This document shows positions 7,801-15,718 of a stretch of 64,000 nt of DNA, in pieces. This DNA is from Olavius sp. associated proteobacterium Delta 1. GTDB taxonomy: Bacteria > Desulfobacterota > Desulfobacteria > Desulfobacterales > JAFDCJ01. How positions within the stretch are numbered: position 1 is the stretch's first letter; each line of letters begins with the position of its first letter. The position numbers and the translations under genes are program-made. The stretch covers positions 1 through 64,000 of the forward strand of contig CACVKW010000065.1 in NCBI GenBank assembly GCA_902749685.1. Reading direction: 5' to 3'. The notes beneath the pieces are model-generated. The model had not been told where the DNA came from and searched no databases. It was given only the letters and a program-made list of their open reading frames with translations.

Positions 7801-9770
7801 AAAGCGGCTTCGGTGCCGACGACATTGAGAGGCTCAAAAAGATGCGCCGCTTTCTCACCCGCGAGTCTGAGCAGTTTGTTTTTGTGAATCACTACCTGCA
7901 GCATGGCGCCGTCGCTCAGGCGGCATCCGAAGACCACGATTTGACCATGCTGCGCGCCGATGTGATGCAGCTGCTGGCGCTACCCGAGCGAATGATCATG
8001 CAAGCGCCCGGTACTGCGCCGCTCAACGAGGCCTTTGATCAATTCCGGGCAGCGTACGCCGACCATTACGCACGACAGCATGCAGCCCATTACAGCTGCT
8101 TTGAAAAAAAGTCTCTTTCGCGGTTTGCCAGGCGGGCCTGCAGCCTGCTCAAACGGCTGTCATCCATTGAGGTCCTGGACCGTCCCGCCGGTCTGGCTGA
8201 TCTTTTTCGGCAAATCGGGCCGCCGCGCACGAGCCTCTGCAAACGCAACCTGGGCGAGGAGCTGATGCGCTCGCCGGTCTGCAGTTGCGGATTTGTCCCG
8301 GGTCAAACGCCGCCACCGGCTCGTTTGGAGGATCCGGAATCTGCCATTGAAACCTGCTTGAATCAATATCTGACCATCTTAAAGGCGGCAGATGTCCGCG
8401 AAGCCCTTGAAGCCCGGGCCTTTGCCATGAGTGATGCCGACCCGGAAACGGCCGGTCGTCTGCGCCGTCTGAAACGTTTTTTGGCGGATACGACGACCTC
8501 GGCCACCGCCCTGCTGGATCTTTTGGATGAGGACACGGCCGGCGAAATTTCCCGGGCCCTGGCGGGAAGGATATTGATCGAAAAACGCAGCCTGAAAGAT
8601 CTGGTCAGCCGCCTGGGCGGACGCCGTCTGGCACCGGGTCAGGTGCGAGAGACGGTTGCCCAGTGGATCTCCAAAGCCGATGAGAATACGGTGATTGCGG
8701 TCGAGGATGCCGAGTTGTCATTGGAGTCCGGCCCGGCCTCGTTATCCTGGTGGCCCCTCATGCATCCCGAATTACACCACGTGCCGGCTTACCCAGGGAT
8801 CCGAGAAATCGAGGCGGCTTTGGAACGGCAGCATCCTGCAGCCCAATTGCGGCAACAGCTGCTGAGCCTGGACGACCGCCGCCTGATTCGCTTCATTTGC
8901 GAAGAGCCGTTTCATATCCGGGCGATCGGCACGGCCTGGCTGGTACTGGCCGAGCGCATCCTTTCCGCTGCACATTGGCCGGATGCCGCCGACATCTATT
9001 CCCGATACGCCGATTTGGAGACGGCCGGCTCGGTCCAGGAGGGGTTGCGGACGCTGCGACGAATCTGCGAGCTGACTGACGCCCCGCTGCCCGACAAACT
9101 GAGGCTTCGGGTTCCGCTGTCGGAAATATGGGTGAATCCCTGGGCCAGCCGGGAGCTGCGCTCTTTGGTGTTGGAAAAGATCCAGGCGACGGCCCGCAGA
9201 GGGGATGAATGGCTGGCAACCCTGCCTGCGGTCGAGCCCATTGATCTGAGTCGCGACCCGTTGGTGCTTCTGATTGACGGGGTATCGCCGGATATCTGGC
9301 TTGAGACCCTGGAGCGTTTAGAGGCCGCGGCCGGCGGCGGAAGACTGGCCTGGCAGCGCCTGGACGTAGCGCCGAAAACGGCCGTGGCGGTTGCCGCCCT
9401 TTTCGGTTTTAATGGCGATGCCCTGGATGAATTCCATGCGCGCGATATCGACTACCATCAGATCAAAGGCGACGAAGCGCACGGACTGGCCGACCTTCTG
9501 CCGGACTTTGCACCCGGTAAACCGACGGTCATCCGGGTGTCCCGAATTGACGACGCCGCCCATGCCGCCCGTCTGCGCCTGGCGCAGATGCCGGGGGTGA
9601 TCGCAGGTTTCCTAAATACCGAGCTGACCCGTCTGCTGAAGATCAGCGCGGCGCAAAATCGCCAACTCATTATCACCACCGATCACGGCCTGTCTTTGTC
9701 CCACAGCGGCTTATCCCACGGCTCAGAAGGCGTCTTCGAACAGGCCGTATTTCAGTATCTGCTGCCGTGA
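4821..9770 (+). CDS. PglY/BrxC-type P-loop ATPase fused to a PglZ-like domain
   Basis: A 1649-residue cytosolic protein. The N terminus (GDLIEVPEVQTVIRLEEG) and the P-loop GDFGSGKS (residues 65-72) resemble DUF6079/PglY (BrxC) ATPases of BREX defence. A Walker B strand LVLIMDE ends at D237-E238. The long helical middle includes a Cys pair in SPVCSCGF (about residue 1155), which recalls a small zinc-binding element of this family. The last 180 residues look like a PglZ/alkaline-phosphatase-fold domain: LVLLIDGVSPD with D1486 at the usual metal or nucleophile strand, and ITTDHGLSLSH with D1621 and H1622. In BREX, PglY/BrxC and PglZ/BrxZ are separate proteins, so one chain carrying both would be a natural fusion. 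No BrxX methyltransferase, BrxA/B or BrxL is visible. The gene follows the TPR gene by 3 bases. The ATPase call is firm and the PglZ call moderately firm; biological role is unknown. Confidence 0.82.
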   Translation: MNLNLTIGDLIEVPEVQTVIRLEEGRTRSEQISHSFVFTEEVASHLTVLADSLLQDQGRGFFLQGDFGSGKSHFLAALTACLSAGPGSEVLSRQHAGLSRLKASGRKLLAVDISLIQFRATTSLEQIVVEAIEARLTSAGIPTRLTPRAAFLDHLKNLLKSEGLAAAFAGQLDIRPEEIDAYLRDHPRRSYVEGVRFMKELGLEAPESLVEERIETFERTITAVRQAGFDSLVLIMDELSEFFRSKPDTRGLNDDARTLQLIGELADTEPLWIIAAVQEAIERTGDISQGTLRKIRDRFPVKLVLSSVHIKALIAGRLVKRRPGVENELLEIYHYLQRHFFAITCSYEDFLGTYPIHPATIALLDGLGDLFSQHRGIVDFVHSRLAGEKSRKIAGILDHPSFELLGPDSIYDHFARRISEFSAFHVYPKYIIPHLDEVIDQILEDPDDRTLARRIIRILVLYNIHPTASLPTVRALTELVSCTLSDHDPDLNVEFISGTILDPLVQKSRFLVKHRAPTDAAVDDVYEVLAQEDPSKTLDAKIAARAAEIPPDDSRLLLDPLAELSDSPSWPGAAILQSGALRQVHWRQSRRMAWVAFLSPGDETSLLRRIDQASSSGEWDFAFIVSIMPARFEARHTAVWQISLPQGPEETAVLREYLAARQISSELRPTNPAEAPLIQPAEEALERLRTGAHQAALDAFYAGNYRDPAIAIEPVIRQMRQFDRLLETAAEALLEDRFPGYREIAPRKVTPTRMLYQRLIDEFVSPGSLNLRAAHARGLSEAIEGLAAPLGLAQLRAGTYVFAPGLQHHPLLAEVFGLLNAASQTKVADVLQILRTGRYGLPEDTALFLLAALAHGGLITPLKHSRPLPLEFLRLHKIQNADALAPGEVIGKHDRETLVRTCGFLSGSGGWESFGLRQQREAWQELIKFREWVQKACNDLARQLAEVAHFSAFESFDLDALRVKLETLRLLADEIKVSYAAREGLERFLKAWRESGFGADDIERLKKMRRFLTRESEQFVFVNHYLQHGAVAQAASEDHDLTMLRADVMQLLALPERMIMQAPGTAPLNEAFDQFRAAYADHYARQHAAHYSCFEKKSLSRFARRACSLLKRLSSIEVLDRPAGLADLFRQIGPPRTSLCKRNLGEELMRSPVCSCGFVPGQTPPPARLEDPESAIETCLNQYLTILKAADVREALEARAFAMSDADPETAGRLRRLKRFLADTTTSATALLDLLDEDTAGEISRALAGRILIEKRSLKDLVSRLGGRRLAPGQVRETVAQWISKADENTVIAVEDAELSLESGPASLSWWPLMHPELHHVPAYPGIREIEAALERQHPAAQLRQQLLSLDDRRLIRFICEEPFHIRAIGTAWLVLAERILSAAHWPDAADIYSRYADLETAGSVQEGLRTLRRICELTDAPLPDKLRLRVPLSEIWVNPWASRELRSLVLEKIQATARRGDEWLATLPAVEPIDLSRDPLVLLIDGVSPDIWLETLERLEAAAGGGRLAWQRLDVAPKTAVAVAALFGFNGDALDEFHARDIDYHQIKGDEAHGLADLLPDFAPGKPTVIRVSRIDDAAHAARLRLAQMPGVIAGFLNTELTRLLKISAAQNRQLIITTDHGLSLSHSGLSHGSEGVFEQAVFQYLLP

Positions 9771-9929
9771 TCGAGGAACAGCGTCCAATAAGGCAGCTTT
9801 TTTTCCCAATCGCGTGGGAGTGAAGCGTTTGCCGACCATTTCTGCGGCATGCACTAGATATCCGTTTATTGAATTCGGAAGTCGGATTTAATTCGCTTCA
9901 ATAAATACAGATCATGGCCTGACTGCCTG

Positions 9930-9959
9930 TTGACATCAATCACAGCGCAATGCTATCTA
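9930..9959 (+). promoter_or_regulatory. Possible sigma70 promoter for the peptide-transport operon
   Basis: A perfect TTGACA at 9930-9935 is followed after 18 bases by TATCTA (9954-9959), a mediocre -10 match. It lies about 110 bases ahead of the binding-protein start, inside the only sizeable gap (9771-10068) between the ATPase gene and the transport genes. Nothing else convincing is seen in that gap. Confidence 0.4.
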
Positions 9960-10056
9960 AGTGTCGATAAGTTTGAATCCTGATCATAATAAGGGTTATC
10001 TTTGGATTTAAATTGTTGCGTCAAAAGTGGGGGAATTATTAATCATCAACTTTAGC

Positions 10057-10062
10057 AGGAGG
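10057..10062 (+). promoter_or_regulatory. Shine-Dalgarno AGGAGG deciding the start of the binding protein
   Basis: A perfect AGGAGG lies 6 bases ahead of ATG 10069. It selects that start over the upstream in-frame start at 10027 and places the signal peptide at the exact N terminus. Confidence 0.85.
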
Positions 10063-10068
10063 TGGCTT

Positions 10069-11613
10069 ATGAAAAGCAAGGTTCGTCGATTAACCGTTTT
10101 AGGCCTGATCGCACTGATGGCCATGGCTTTTTTGTCCTCACCGGCCTGGGCCGGCAAAAAGGACGATACACTCTATGTCGCTCTGGAAAAAGAGCTTGAG
10201 AACGTCGACCGCTACTTCAATAATGCCCGTGAAGGGATTGTTTTCGCCCGGCATGTCTATGACAACCTCTTGTGGCGTGATCCTGAGACCTACGAGTATA
10301 AAGGGCTTTTAGCCAAGACATTCAAATGGGACGGAAATACGGCTCTGGTCATAGAATTAAGGCAGGGTGTCAAATTCCACAATGGGCAGGAATTGACTGC
10401 CGATGACGTGGTTTATACGCTTAATTGGGTGATTGATCCCAAAAACGGCGCTCTGAACCGCAATTATATAGACTGGATGAAAAATGTCGAAAAGTTGGGG
10501 GCCTATAAGGTTCGTATCAACTTGGCCAAACCCTTTCCAGCGGCCTTTGAGTTTTTGTCCGGCGCTAATCCCATTTACCCCAAGGACTATTATGCCAAAG
10601 TCGGTCCCAAAGGTTTCGGGCTCAAGCCCATCGGTAGCGGCCCTTACAAATGCGTCGAACTGGAGCCCGGTAGACGCTATGTGCTGGTGAAAAACGAGGA
10701 TTACTTCATCGACAGCCCCAAGGGTACGCCCGCCATCGGCAAGATTGTCTGGCGTACCATTCCCGAGGTCAACACAAAGGTAGCCGAGTTGATGACCGGC
10801 GGACTGGACTGGATCTGGCTAGTTCCACCGGATCAGGCCAGGAATTTGGCCAAAATTCCCAGTATCAAGGTGGTTGCCGCTGAGACCATGCGGGTGGGCT
10901 TCTTGTTTATGGATGCTTCCAATCGGTCGCAAAAGACCCTCGGAATTGATAATCCTTACAAACAGCTCAAAGTGCGGCAGGCCGTCAACCACGCCATCGA
11001 CCGCGAGGCCATCAGCAAAAACCTGGTGGGCGGGGAGTCGCGGGTGGTTAACTCGGCCTGCTTCCCGACTCAGTTCGGTTGCGCCCAGGATGTGGCTGTG
11101 TACGAGTATAATCCGGAGAAATCCAAAAAGTTTTTGGCCGAAGCCGGTTACCCCAACGGATTTGAAACCACCCTCTATGGATATCGCGACCGCCCCTTTG
11201 CGGAGGCCATGGTCGGCTACTTGAGAGAAGTGGGTATCAAAGCCAAGCTGGTGATGATGAAATATTCGGCTCTGAGAGAAAGAAATCGTGCCGGCAAGGT
11301 CCAGCTCAATTTTCAGACCTGGGGGTCTTACTCGATTAACGATGTCTCGGCCATCGACAGTTACTGGTTTAAATTTCAACCGGATGACATGGCTCGCGAT
11401 CCCCAGGTGCGTGATTGGCTCGATGAAGGCGACTCAACTGTCGATCCCGAAGCCCGCAAAGCAGTTTATAAAAAAGCCCTGCAACGCATCGCCGAGCAGG
11501 CTTACTGGGCGCCGATGTTCACCTGGGTGTCCAACAACTGCATGAACAAAGATCTGGACTTTACCCCCTATCCGGACGCGGTCCCCCGTTTTTACCGCGC
11601 TAGATGGAAGTAG
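10069..11613 (+). CDS. dppA: Peptide ABC transporter substrate-binding protein (family 5)
   Basis: A 514-residue periplasmic binding protein of the DppA/OppA (SBP_bac_5) family. A Sec signal peptide ends at SSPAWA, followed by the mature lobe-I start (DTLYVALEKELENVDRYF). Family landmarks are present: VKFHNGQELTADDVVYTLNW, the IGSGPYK segment, and LKVRQAVNHAIDREAISKNLVGG. It captures di- or oligopeptides, or a similar amide compound, and delivers them to the permeases downstream. The symbol denotes the family only; the real ligand cannot be read from sequence. The alanine signal-peptidase site suggests a soluble protein, not a lipoprotein. It is the first gene of the operon and is separated from the permease by 284 bases with a repeat, which may let it be made in excess. 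Confidence 0.9.
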   Translation: MKSKVRRLTVLGLIALMAMAFLSSPAWAGKKDDTLYVALEKELENVDRYFNNAREGIVFARHVYDNLLWRDPETYEYKGLLAKTFKWDGNTALVIELRQGVKFHNGQELTADDVVYTLNWVIDPKNGALNRNYIDWMKNVEKLGAYKVRINLAKPFPAAFEFLSGANPIYPKDYYAKVGPKGFGLKPIGSGPYKCVELEPGRRYVLVKNEDYFIDSPKGTPAIGKIVWRTIPEVNTKVAELMTGGLDWIWLVPPDQARNLAKIPSIKVVAAETMRVGFLFMDASNRSQKTLGIDNPYKQLKVRQAVNHAIDREAISKNLVGGESRVVNSACFPTQFGCAQDVAVYEYNPEKSKKFLAEAGYPNGFETTLYGYRDRPFAEAMVGYLREVGIKAKLVMMKYSALRERNRAGKVQLNFQTWGSYSINDVSAIDSYWFKFQPDDMARDPQVRDWLDEGDSTVDPEARKAVYKKALQRIAEQAYWAPMFTWVSNNCMNKDLDFTPYPDAVPRFYRARWK

Positions 11614-11680
11614 AAAATTCAGATAGAGAAAGCCCGGTTGTGATTTAGCCCATAGGGGCTGTGGTTTCAGCTCACCGGTA

Positions 11681-11835
11681 TATTGGAATGATGGAATGGT
11701 GGAATGTTGGAGGTAGTGGAATATCTTTAAAAGATTTAGCTCAACCCAACAACCGATCAATTGATGGGGCTCAATCCTTAAGAACCATTACTGCACTAAT
11801 CCATTACTCCATCACTCCAAATCCAATCCCAATAT
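11681..11835. repeat. Imperfect inverted repeat between binding-protein and permease genes
   Basis: A GGAATG/GATGGAAT-rich arm (about 11681-11720) is mirrored by an ATTACTCCATCACTCCAAAT arm (about 11801-11835). The ends TATTGG and CCAATA are exactly complementary. The element occupies most of the 284-base gap and holds no credible gene. Being inside an operon, the folded RNA may stabilise the upstream binding-protein transcript or reduce readthrough. Confidence 0.6.
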
Positions 11836-11897
11836 ACGTTGACTAACGCCCCCTGTCGGACCAGAGACTAACTGGCAACAATTGAATAGACGGAATT

Positions 11898-12815
11898 ATG
11901 CTAATTTACACGATCCGCAGACTCGGTCTGGCCGTCCTGGTGGCCATTGCCGTTTCCCTGGTCAGCTTTATGTTGATTCGCATGTCGGGCGATCCCGCGA
12001 TCGCTTTGGCCGGTGAGAATGCCTCGAACGAAGAGATCGAATACGTTCGCAAACATTATGGCTTTGACCGACCCTTGATCATCCAGTATCTGGACTGGGG
12101 CTATCGCGCATTGCAGGGCGATTTCGGTGAATCGCCCTATTTCAACCAACCGGTGACCACGGTGATCGGGGATCGGATCGGCGTCACCATGACCCTGGGG
12201 TTGTGTGCGCTGACCTTTGCAATCGTGCTGTCCATTCCCCTGGGGGTTCTGGCAGCCACCCGCCCCAACACCTGGATAGACCGGCTTGCGTTGTCTATTT
12301 CGGTCATGGGACAGGCCATGCCGTCATTCTGGTTCGGCCTGATCATGATCATCTTTTTCGGGGTCTACCTGCGCTGGCTGCCGATATCCGGCAGTCATAC
12401 CTGGACCCACTTCGTGATGCCCACCATTGCCCTGGGATACTATGCCACACCGGCATTTATGCGATTGACGCGCTCCGGTATGTTGGAGGTGCTGGCTTCG
12501 GATCATATCCGGACTGCCCGGGCCAAGGGCCTGCGCTGGCCCAAGGTCCTTTATAAACACGCCTTGCGCAACGCGATCATTCCGGTGGTGGCGCTGGCAG
12601 CCGTCCAGGCGGGCTTTATGCTGGGGGGCTCGTTCATAATCGAATCGGTCTTTGCGATTCACGGTATCGGGTTATTAGCTTTGCAGTCCATTGCCCGCTC
12701 CGATTTGCCGGTGGTTCAGGCCATCTTGCTGTTGCTGTCGATGATCTATGTTTTCTTGACTTTTATTAGTGATTTGTTGAATGCTTTTCTGGATCCCCGC
12801 ATTCGAGTCAGGTGA
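11898..12815 (+). CDS. dppB: Peptide ABC transporter permease DppB-like
   Basis: A 305-residue inner-membrane permease of the binding-protein-dependent type. The N-terminal membrane helix (LGLAVLVAIAVSLVSFMLIRMS) is followed by the family motif region GDPAIALAGENAS. About six helices are visible in total. The coupling-helix (EAA-like) loop reads ARAKGLRWPKVLYKHALRNAIIPVV, typical of DppB/OppB. It forms the channel with the next permease and contacts the two ATPases. Only 3 bases separate it from the next gene. The start ATG has a weak Shine-Dalgarno. Confidence 0.93.
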   Translation: MLIYTIRRLGLAVLVAIAVSLVSFMLIRMSGDPAIALAGENASNEEIEYVRKHYGFDRPLIIQYLDWGYRALQGDFGESPYFNQPVTTVIGDRIGVTMTLGLCALTFAIVLSIPLGVLAATRPNTWIDRLALSISVMGQAMPSFWFGLIMIIFFGVYLRWLPISGSHTWTHFVMPTIALGYYATPAFMRLTRSGMLEVLASDHIRTARAKGLRWPKVLYKHALRNAIIPVVALAAVQAGFMLGGSFIIESVFAIHGIGLLALQSIARSDLPVVQAILLLLSMIYVFLTFISDLLNAFLDPRIRVR

Positions 12816-12818
12816 TTC

Positions 12819-13748
12819 ATGCCAAAAACGAATATTGCCGATTCAGTGATTGATTCCGCCGATGCCGGTCTGGGGCTGGAAGTTGTTTTCCCGAGCCCGG
12901 GACAGATCATGCGCCGTCGTATGACCCGACACAAAGGGTTTCTATTTGGCGGGAGTGTGCTGGTGCTGGTTTTTCTCATGGCCCTTCTGGCGCCCGTCAT
13001 TGCGCCCCACGACCCCTATCACCAGGATCTCCCCCAAAGACTGATTCCGCCAATCTGGGCTGAGGATGGAACCTGGGGGCATCCCCTGGGCACCGACAAT
13101 CTCGGCCGGGATTACCTTAGCCGCGTGGTCTATGGCTGCCGCATCTCACTGTTAATCGGATTTGCCTGTGTCCTGATCGCGGCCGTGATCGGGGCCGGCC
13201 TGGGGCTGGCCGCAGGCTACTTTGGCGGCCGGGTGGATATGGTTGTCAGTTTTATAATCATGGTGCGCCTGTCTCTGCCGGCCGTTCTGGTGGCCCTGGC
13301 CGTGGTTGCTCTAATCGGCGGATCGATGCAGATTGTTATCCTGACGCTGGGGTGCCTCATCTGGGACCGTTTTGCCGTGGTGCTCAGGGCCACTACCCAG
13401 CAGATCCGATCCATGGACTATATCCCGGCCGCCCAGGCTGCCGGTTGCTCCACTTTCTGGATCGTGAGCCGGGAAATTATGCCCAACCTATTAAATAACC
13501 TGGTGGTGGTGGCCACCCTCGAGGTGGGTCGGGCCATCCTGCTGGAAGCTGCCCTGTCTTTTTTGGGGATGGGAGTGCAGCCGCCAACGCCTTCCTGGGG
13601 GTTGATGATTTCCGAAGGCCGGGAGTTTATGCTGTTTGACCCCTATCTCATCACCATACCGGGTGTGGCGCTTTTTATCATGGTGCTGGGCATTAATCTA
13701 TTAGGCGACGGATTGCGCGACGTGACCGCACCGGAGGGCCAGGCATGA
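12819..13748 (+). CDS. dppC: Peptide ABC transporter permease DppC-like
   Basis: A 309-residue second permease. It carries the DppC/OppC N-terminal OppC_N-type helix (FLFGGSVLVLVFLMALLAPVIAPHDPY) followed by HPLGTDNLGRDYLSRVVYG, a hallmark of this subfamily. The coupling loop PAAQAAGCSTFWIVSREIMPNLLNNLVVV and the SFLGMGVQPPTPSWGLMI segment near the C terminus are also diagnostic. The Shine-Dalgarno AGGTGA overlaps the stop codon of the preceding gene. The stop overlaps the next start by 4 bases (ATGA). Confidence 0.93.
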   Translation: MPKTNIADSVIDSADAGLGLEVVFPSPGQIMRRRMTRHKGFLFGGSVLVLVFLMALLAPVIAPHDPYHQDLPQRLIPPIWAEDGTWGHPLGTDNLGRDYLSRVVYGCRISLLIGFACVLIAAVIGAGLGLAAGYFGGRVDMVVSFIIMVRLSLPAVLVALAVVALIGGSMQIVILTLGCLIWDRFAVVLRATTQQIRSMDYIPAAQAAGCSTFWIVSREIMPNLLNNLVVVATLEVGRAILLEAALSFLGMGVQPPTPSWGLMISEGREFMLFDPYLITIPGVALFIMVLGINLLGDGLRDVTAPEGQA

Positions 13749-14743
13749 GTGCACTGCTGGAGGTCAAAAGCCTGAATGTGGATCTGCCCCTGCCGGCCGG
13801 TTCGCTGCATGCCGTGCGGGACGTCAGTTTTTCAGTCGCCAAGGGCGAGACGCTGAGCCTGGTGGGCGAGTCGGGTTGCGGCAAGTCCATGACGGCCCTG
13901 GCCATCATGAATCTGCTGCCCACGGGGGCTATTCGCCGGGCTGAGAGACTGCATTTCGAAAGCCGGAACCTGATGGATGCCGCCGGCACGGATATGATCG
14001 GCATCCGCGGGGCACGCATGTCCATGATATTTCAGGAACCCATGACATCGCTGGACCCCTGCTATACCATCGGCAATCAGCTTGAAGAAGCCCTGCTCGA
14101 ACACCGCAAAGTCTCCAAAAAGGAGGCGCGTGAGCGGGCCGTTTTTCTGCTGGAAAAAGTCGGCATTACCGGTGCTGTTTCACGCCTCAAACAATACCCG
14201 CACCAGCTTTCAGGCGGCCTGCGGCAACGGGTAATGATCGCCATGGGGCTGATGTGCGGACCGAGCCTGATCATTGCCGATGAACCGACCACCGCCCTGG
14301 ACGTGACGATTCAAGCCCAGATTCTGGAACTCCTGGCCGCGATCCAGAAAGAATTCGACATGGGCCAGATTCTCATCACCCACGATCTGGGTGTAGTATC
14401 CCGGGTTGCCGACCGTCTGGCGGTCATGTACTGCGGCCTGGTGGTGGAGACCGGTCATACCACAGAGGTATTTCAAGAACCGATCCATCCCTATACCCGG
14501 GGACTGATGGATTGCATCCCCGTACCGGGTAAAACCAAACCCGGTCAGGAGTTGGGATCCATTCCGGGTATTGTGCCGACACCGATCGGCGATCTGTGGG
14601 GCTGCCCCTTCCGCAATCGCTGCTTTTTGGCCCATGACACGTGCAGTACCAAAAACATCGACCTCGTTGAAATCGCACCCGGTCGCAGTTACCGCTGTGT
14701 ACTCGGTCTGAAGCAACTGGCAGCTGCGTACGGTAGGATGTGA
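13745..14743 (+). CDS. dppD: Peptide ABC transporter ATP-binding protein DppD-like
   Basis: A 332-residue cytosolic ATPase. It has Walker A GESGCGKS, signature LSGGLRQRVMIAMGL, Walker B LIIADEPTTALD and the switch histidine in LITHDLGVVS. A C-terminal oligopeptide/dipeptide transporter extension carries four conserved cysteines, GCPFRNRC and CSTKN followed by YRCVL. This extension is usual for DppD/OppD and may bind an iron-sulfur cluster or zinc. It pairs with the next ATPase to drive import. It is translationally coupled to the permease upstream, and the next start follows after 1 base. Confidence 0.94.
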   Translation: MSALLEVKSLNVDLPLPAGSLHAVRDVSFSVAKGETLSLVGESGCGKSMTALAIMNLLPTGAIRRAERLHFESRNLMDAAGTDMIGIRGARMSMIFQEPMTSLDPCYTIGNQLEEALLEHRKVSKKEARERAVFLLEKVGITGAVSRLKQYPHQLSGGLRQRVMIAMGLMCGPSLIIADEPTTALDVTIQAQILELLAAIQKEFDMGQILITHDLGVVSRVADRLAVMYCGLVVETGHTTEVFQEPIHPYTRGLMDCIPVPGKTKPGQELGSIPGIVPTPIGDLWGCPFRNRCFLAHDTCSTKNIDLVEIAPGRSYRCVLGLKQLAAAYGRM

Positions 14744-14744
14744 G

Positions 14745-15701
14745 ATGACCGAGCCGACCCTGCAAATCGAAGATGTGACCAAGATCTACAGGGTCAGTGC
14801 CGGCGCTTTCAAGGGTAAGCGGGCGCTGAAGGCTGTTAATGGCGTCAGCCTGAAAGTGCCCAAAGGTTCGGTCCTGGGACTGGTCGGGGAATCCGGCTGT
14901 GGCAAGACCACGGTGGCCAAAATGGTGCTGGGCCTGGAAAAGATGACCGGCGGAGAGATTTACATCGCCGGAAAATCCATGTCGTCGATCAGCCCAAAAG
15001 ATATCGCGCGGCGGATCCAGCCGGTTTTCCAGGATCCATATTCTTCCTTGAATCCCCGTAAATCGATTGCCAGAATTATCTCTCTGCCGATCCGGGCTTT
15101 AGGATTGGCGGGCAGCCGGACCGAGTGGGAAGCCAAGGTCGACGAGGTCATGGAGGTTGTCGGTCTGCCGCCCCGTCTCAAGCATAACTATCCCAATCAA
15201 CTTTCCGGCGGACAACGCCAGCGGGTGGCCGTCGCCCGGGCTTTAATCATGCGTCCGGAGGTGGTTTTGTGTGATGAACCCACTTCAGCCCTGGATGTAT
15301 CGGTTCAGGCTCAAATTTTAAATTTGCTCTTAAATCTCAGGCGGGAGTTGAACCTGACCTATGTCATTATCACCCATGATCTGGCCGTGGTCGAACACAT
15401 GGCCACCCGGGTGGCCGTGATGTATCTCGGTCGAATAGTAGAAGAGGCCGATACCGCTGCCTTGTTCAAACGACCGCGCCACCCTTACACCCAGGCCCTG
15501 CTGGCTTCCGTACTGATCCCGGATCCGACCCTGGGATTGCCAGAGACCCACCTGGGCGTGGCCTATCCCAATCCCATCGATCCTCCCGCGGGTTGTACCT
15601 TTCATCCGCGCTGCCCCAGGGCCGATCAGAAATGCGCTGCTGTTGCACCCCATCCGGTGGTTGAAAGCGACCGGCTGGTGGAGTGTCATTATCCTGATTG
15701 A
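14745..15701 (+). CDS. dppF: Peptide ABC transporter ATP-binding protein DppF-like
   Basis: A 318-residue second ATPase of the importer. It has Walker A GESGCGKTTVAK, signature LSGGQRQRVAVARAL, Walker B VVLCDEPTSALDVSVQAQ, H-loop ITHDLAVVEH, and a C-terminal GCTFHPRCPRADQKC extension. It forms the heterodimer with the DppD-like protein. The gene ends a few bases before the peptidase ribosome-binding site, so the peptidase is part of the same transcript. Confidence 0.94.
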   Translation: MTEPTLQIEDVTKIYRVSAGAFKGKRALKAVNGVSLKVPKGSVLGLVGESGCGKTTVAKMVLGLEKMTGGEIYIAGKSMSSISPKDIARRIQPVFQDPYSSLNPRKSIARIISLPIRALGLAGSRTEWEAKVDEVMEVVGLPPRLKHNYPNQLSGGQRQRVAVARALIMRPEVVLCDEPTSALDVSVQAQILNLLLNLRRELNLTYVIITHDLAVVEHMATRVAVMYLGRIVEEADTAALFKRPRHPYTQALLASVLIPDPTLGLPETHLGVAYPNPIDPPAGCTFHPRCPRADQKCAAVAPHPVVESDRLVECHYPD

Positions 15702-15718
15702 GTATGAGGAGAAAAGAA

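Noticed and set aside
4821..9770. Complete BREX system
   Set aside because: Only a PglY-PglZ-like protein is present; no methyltransferase, BrxA, BrxB or BrxL is seen on either side within the window.
11614..11897. Small gene between the binding protein and permease
   Set aside because: The frame lies in a palindromic repeat, with no ribosome-binding site and low-complexity translation.
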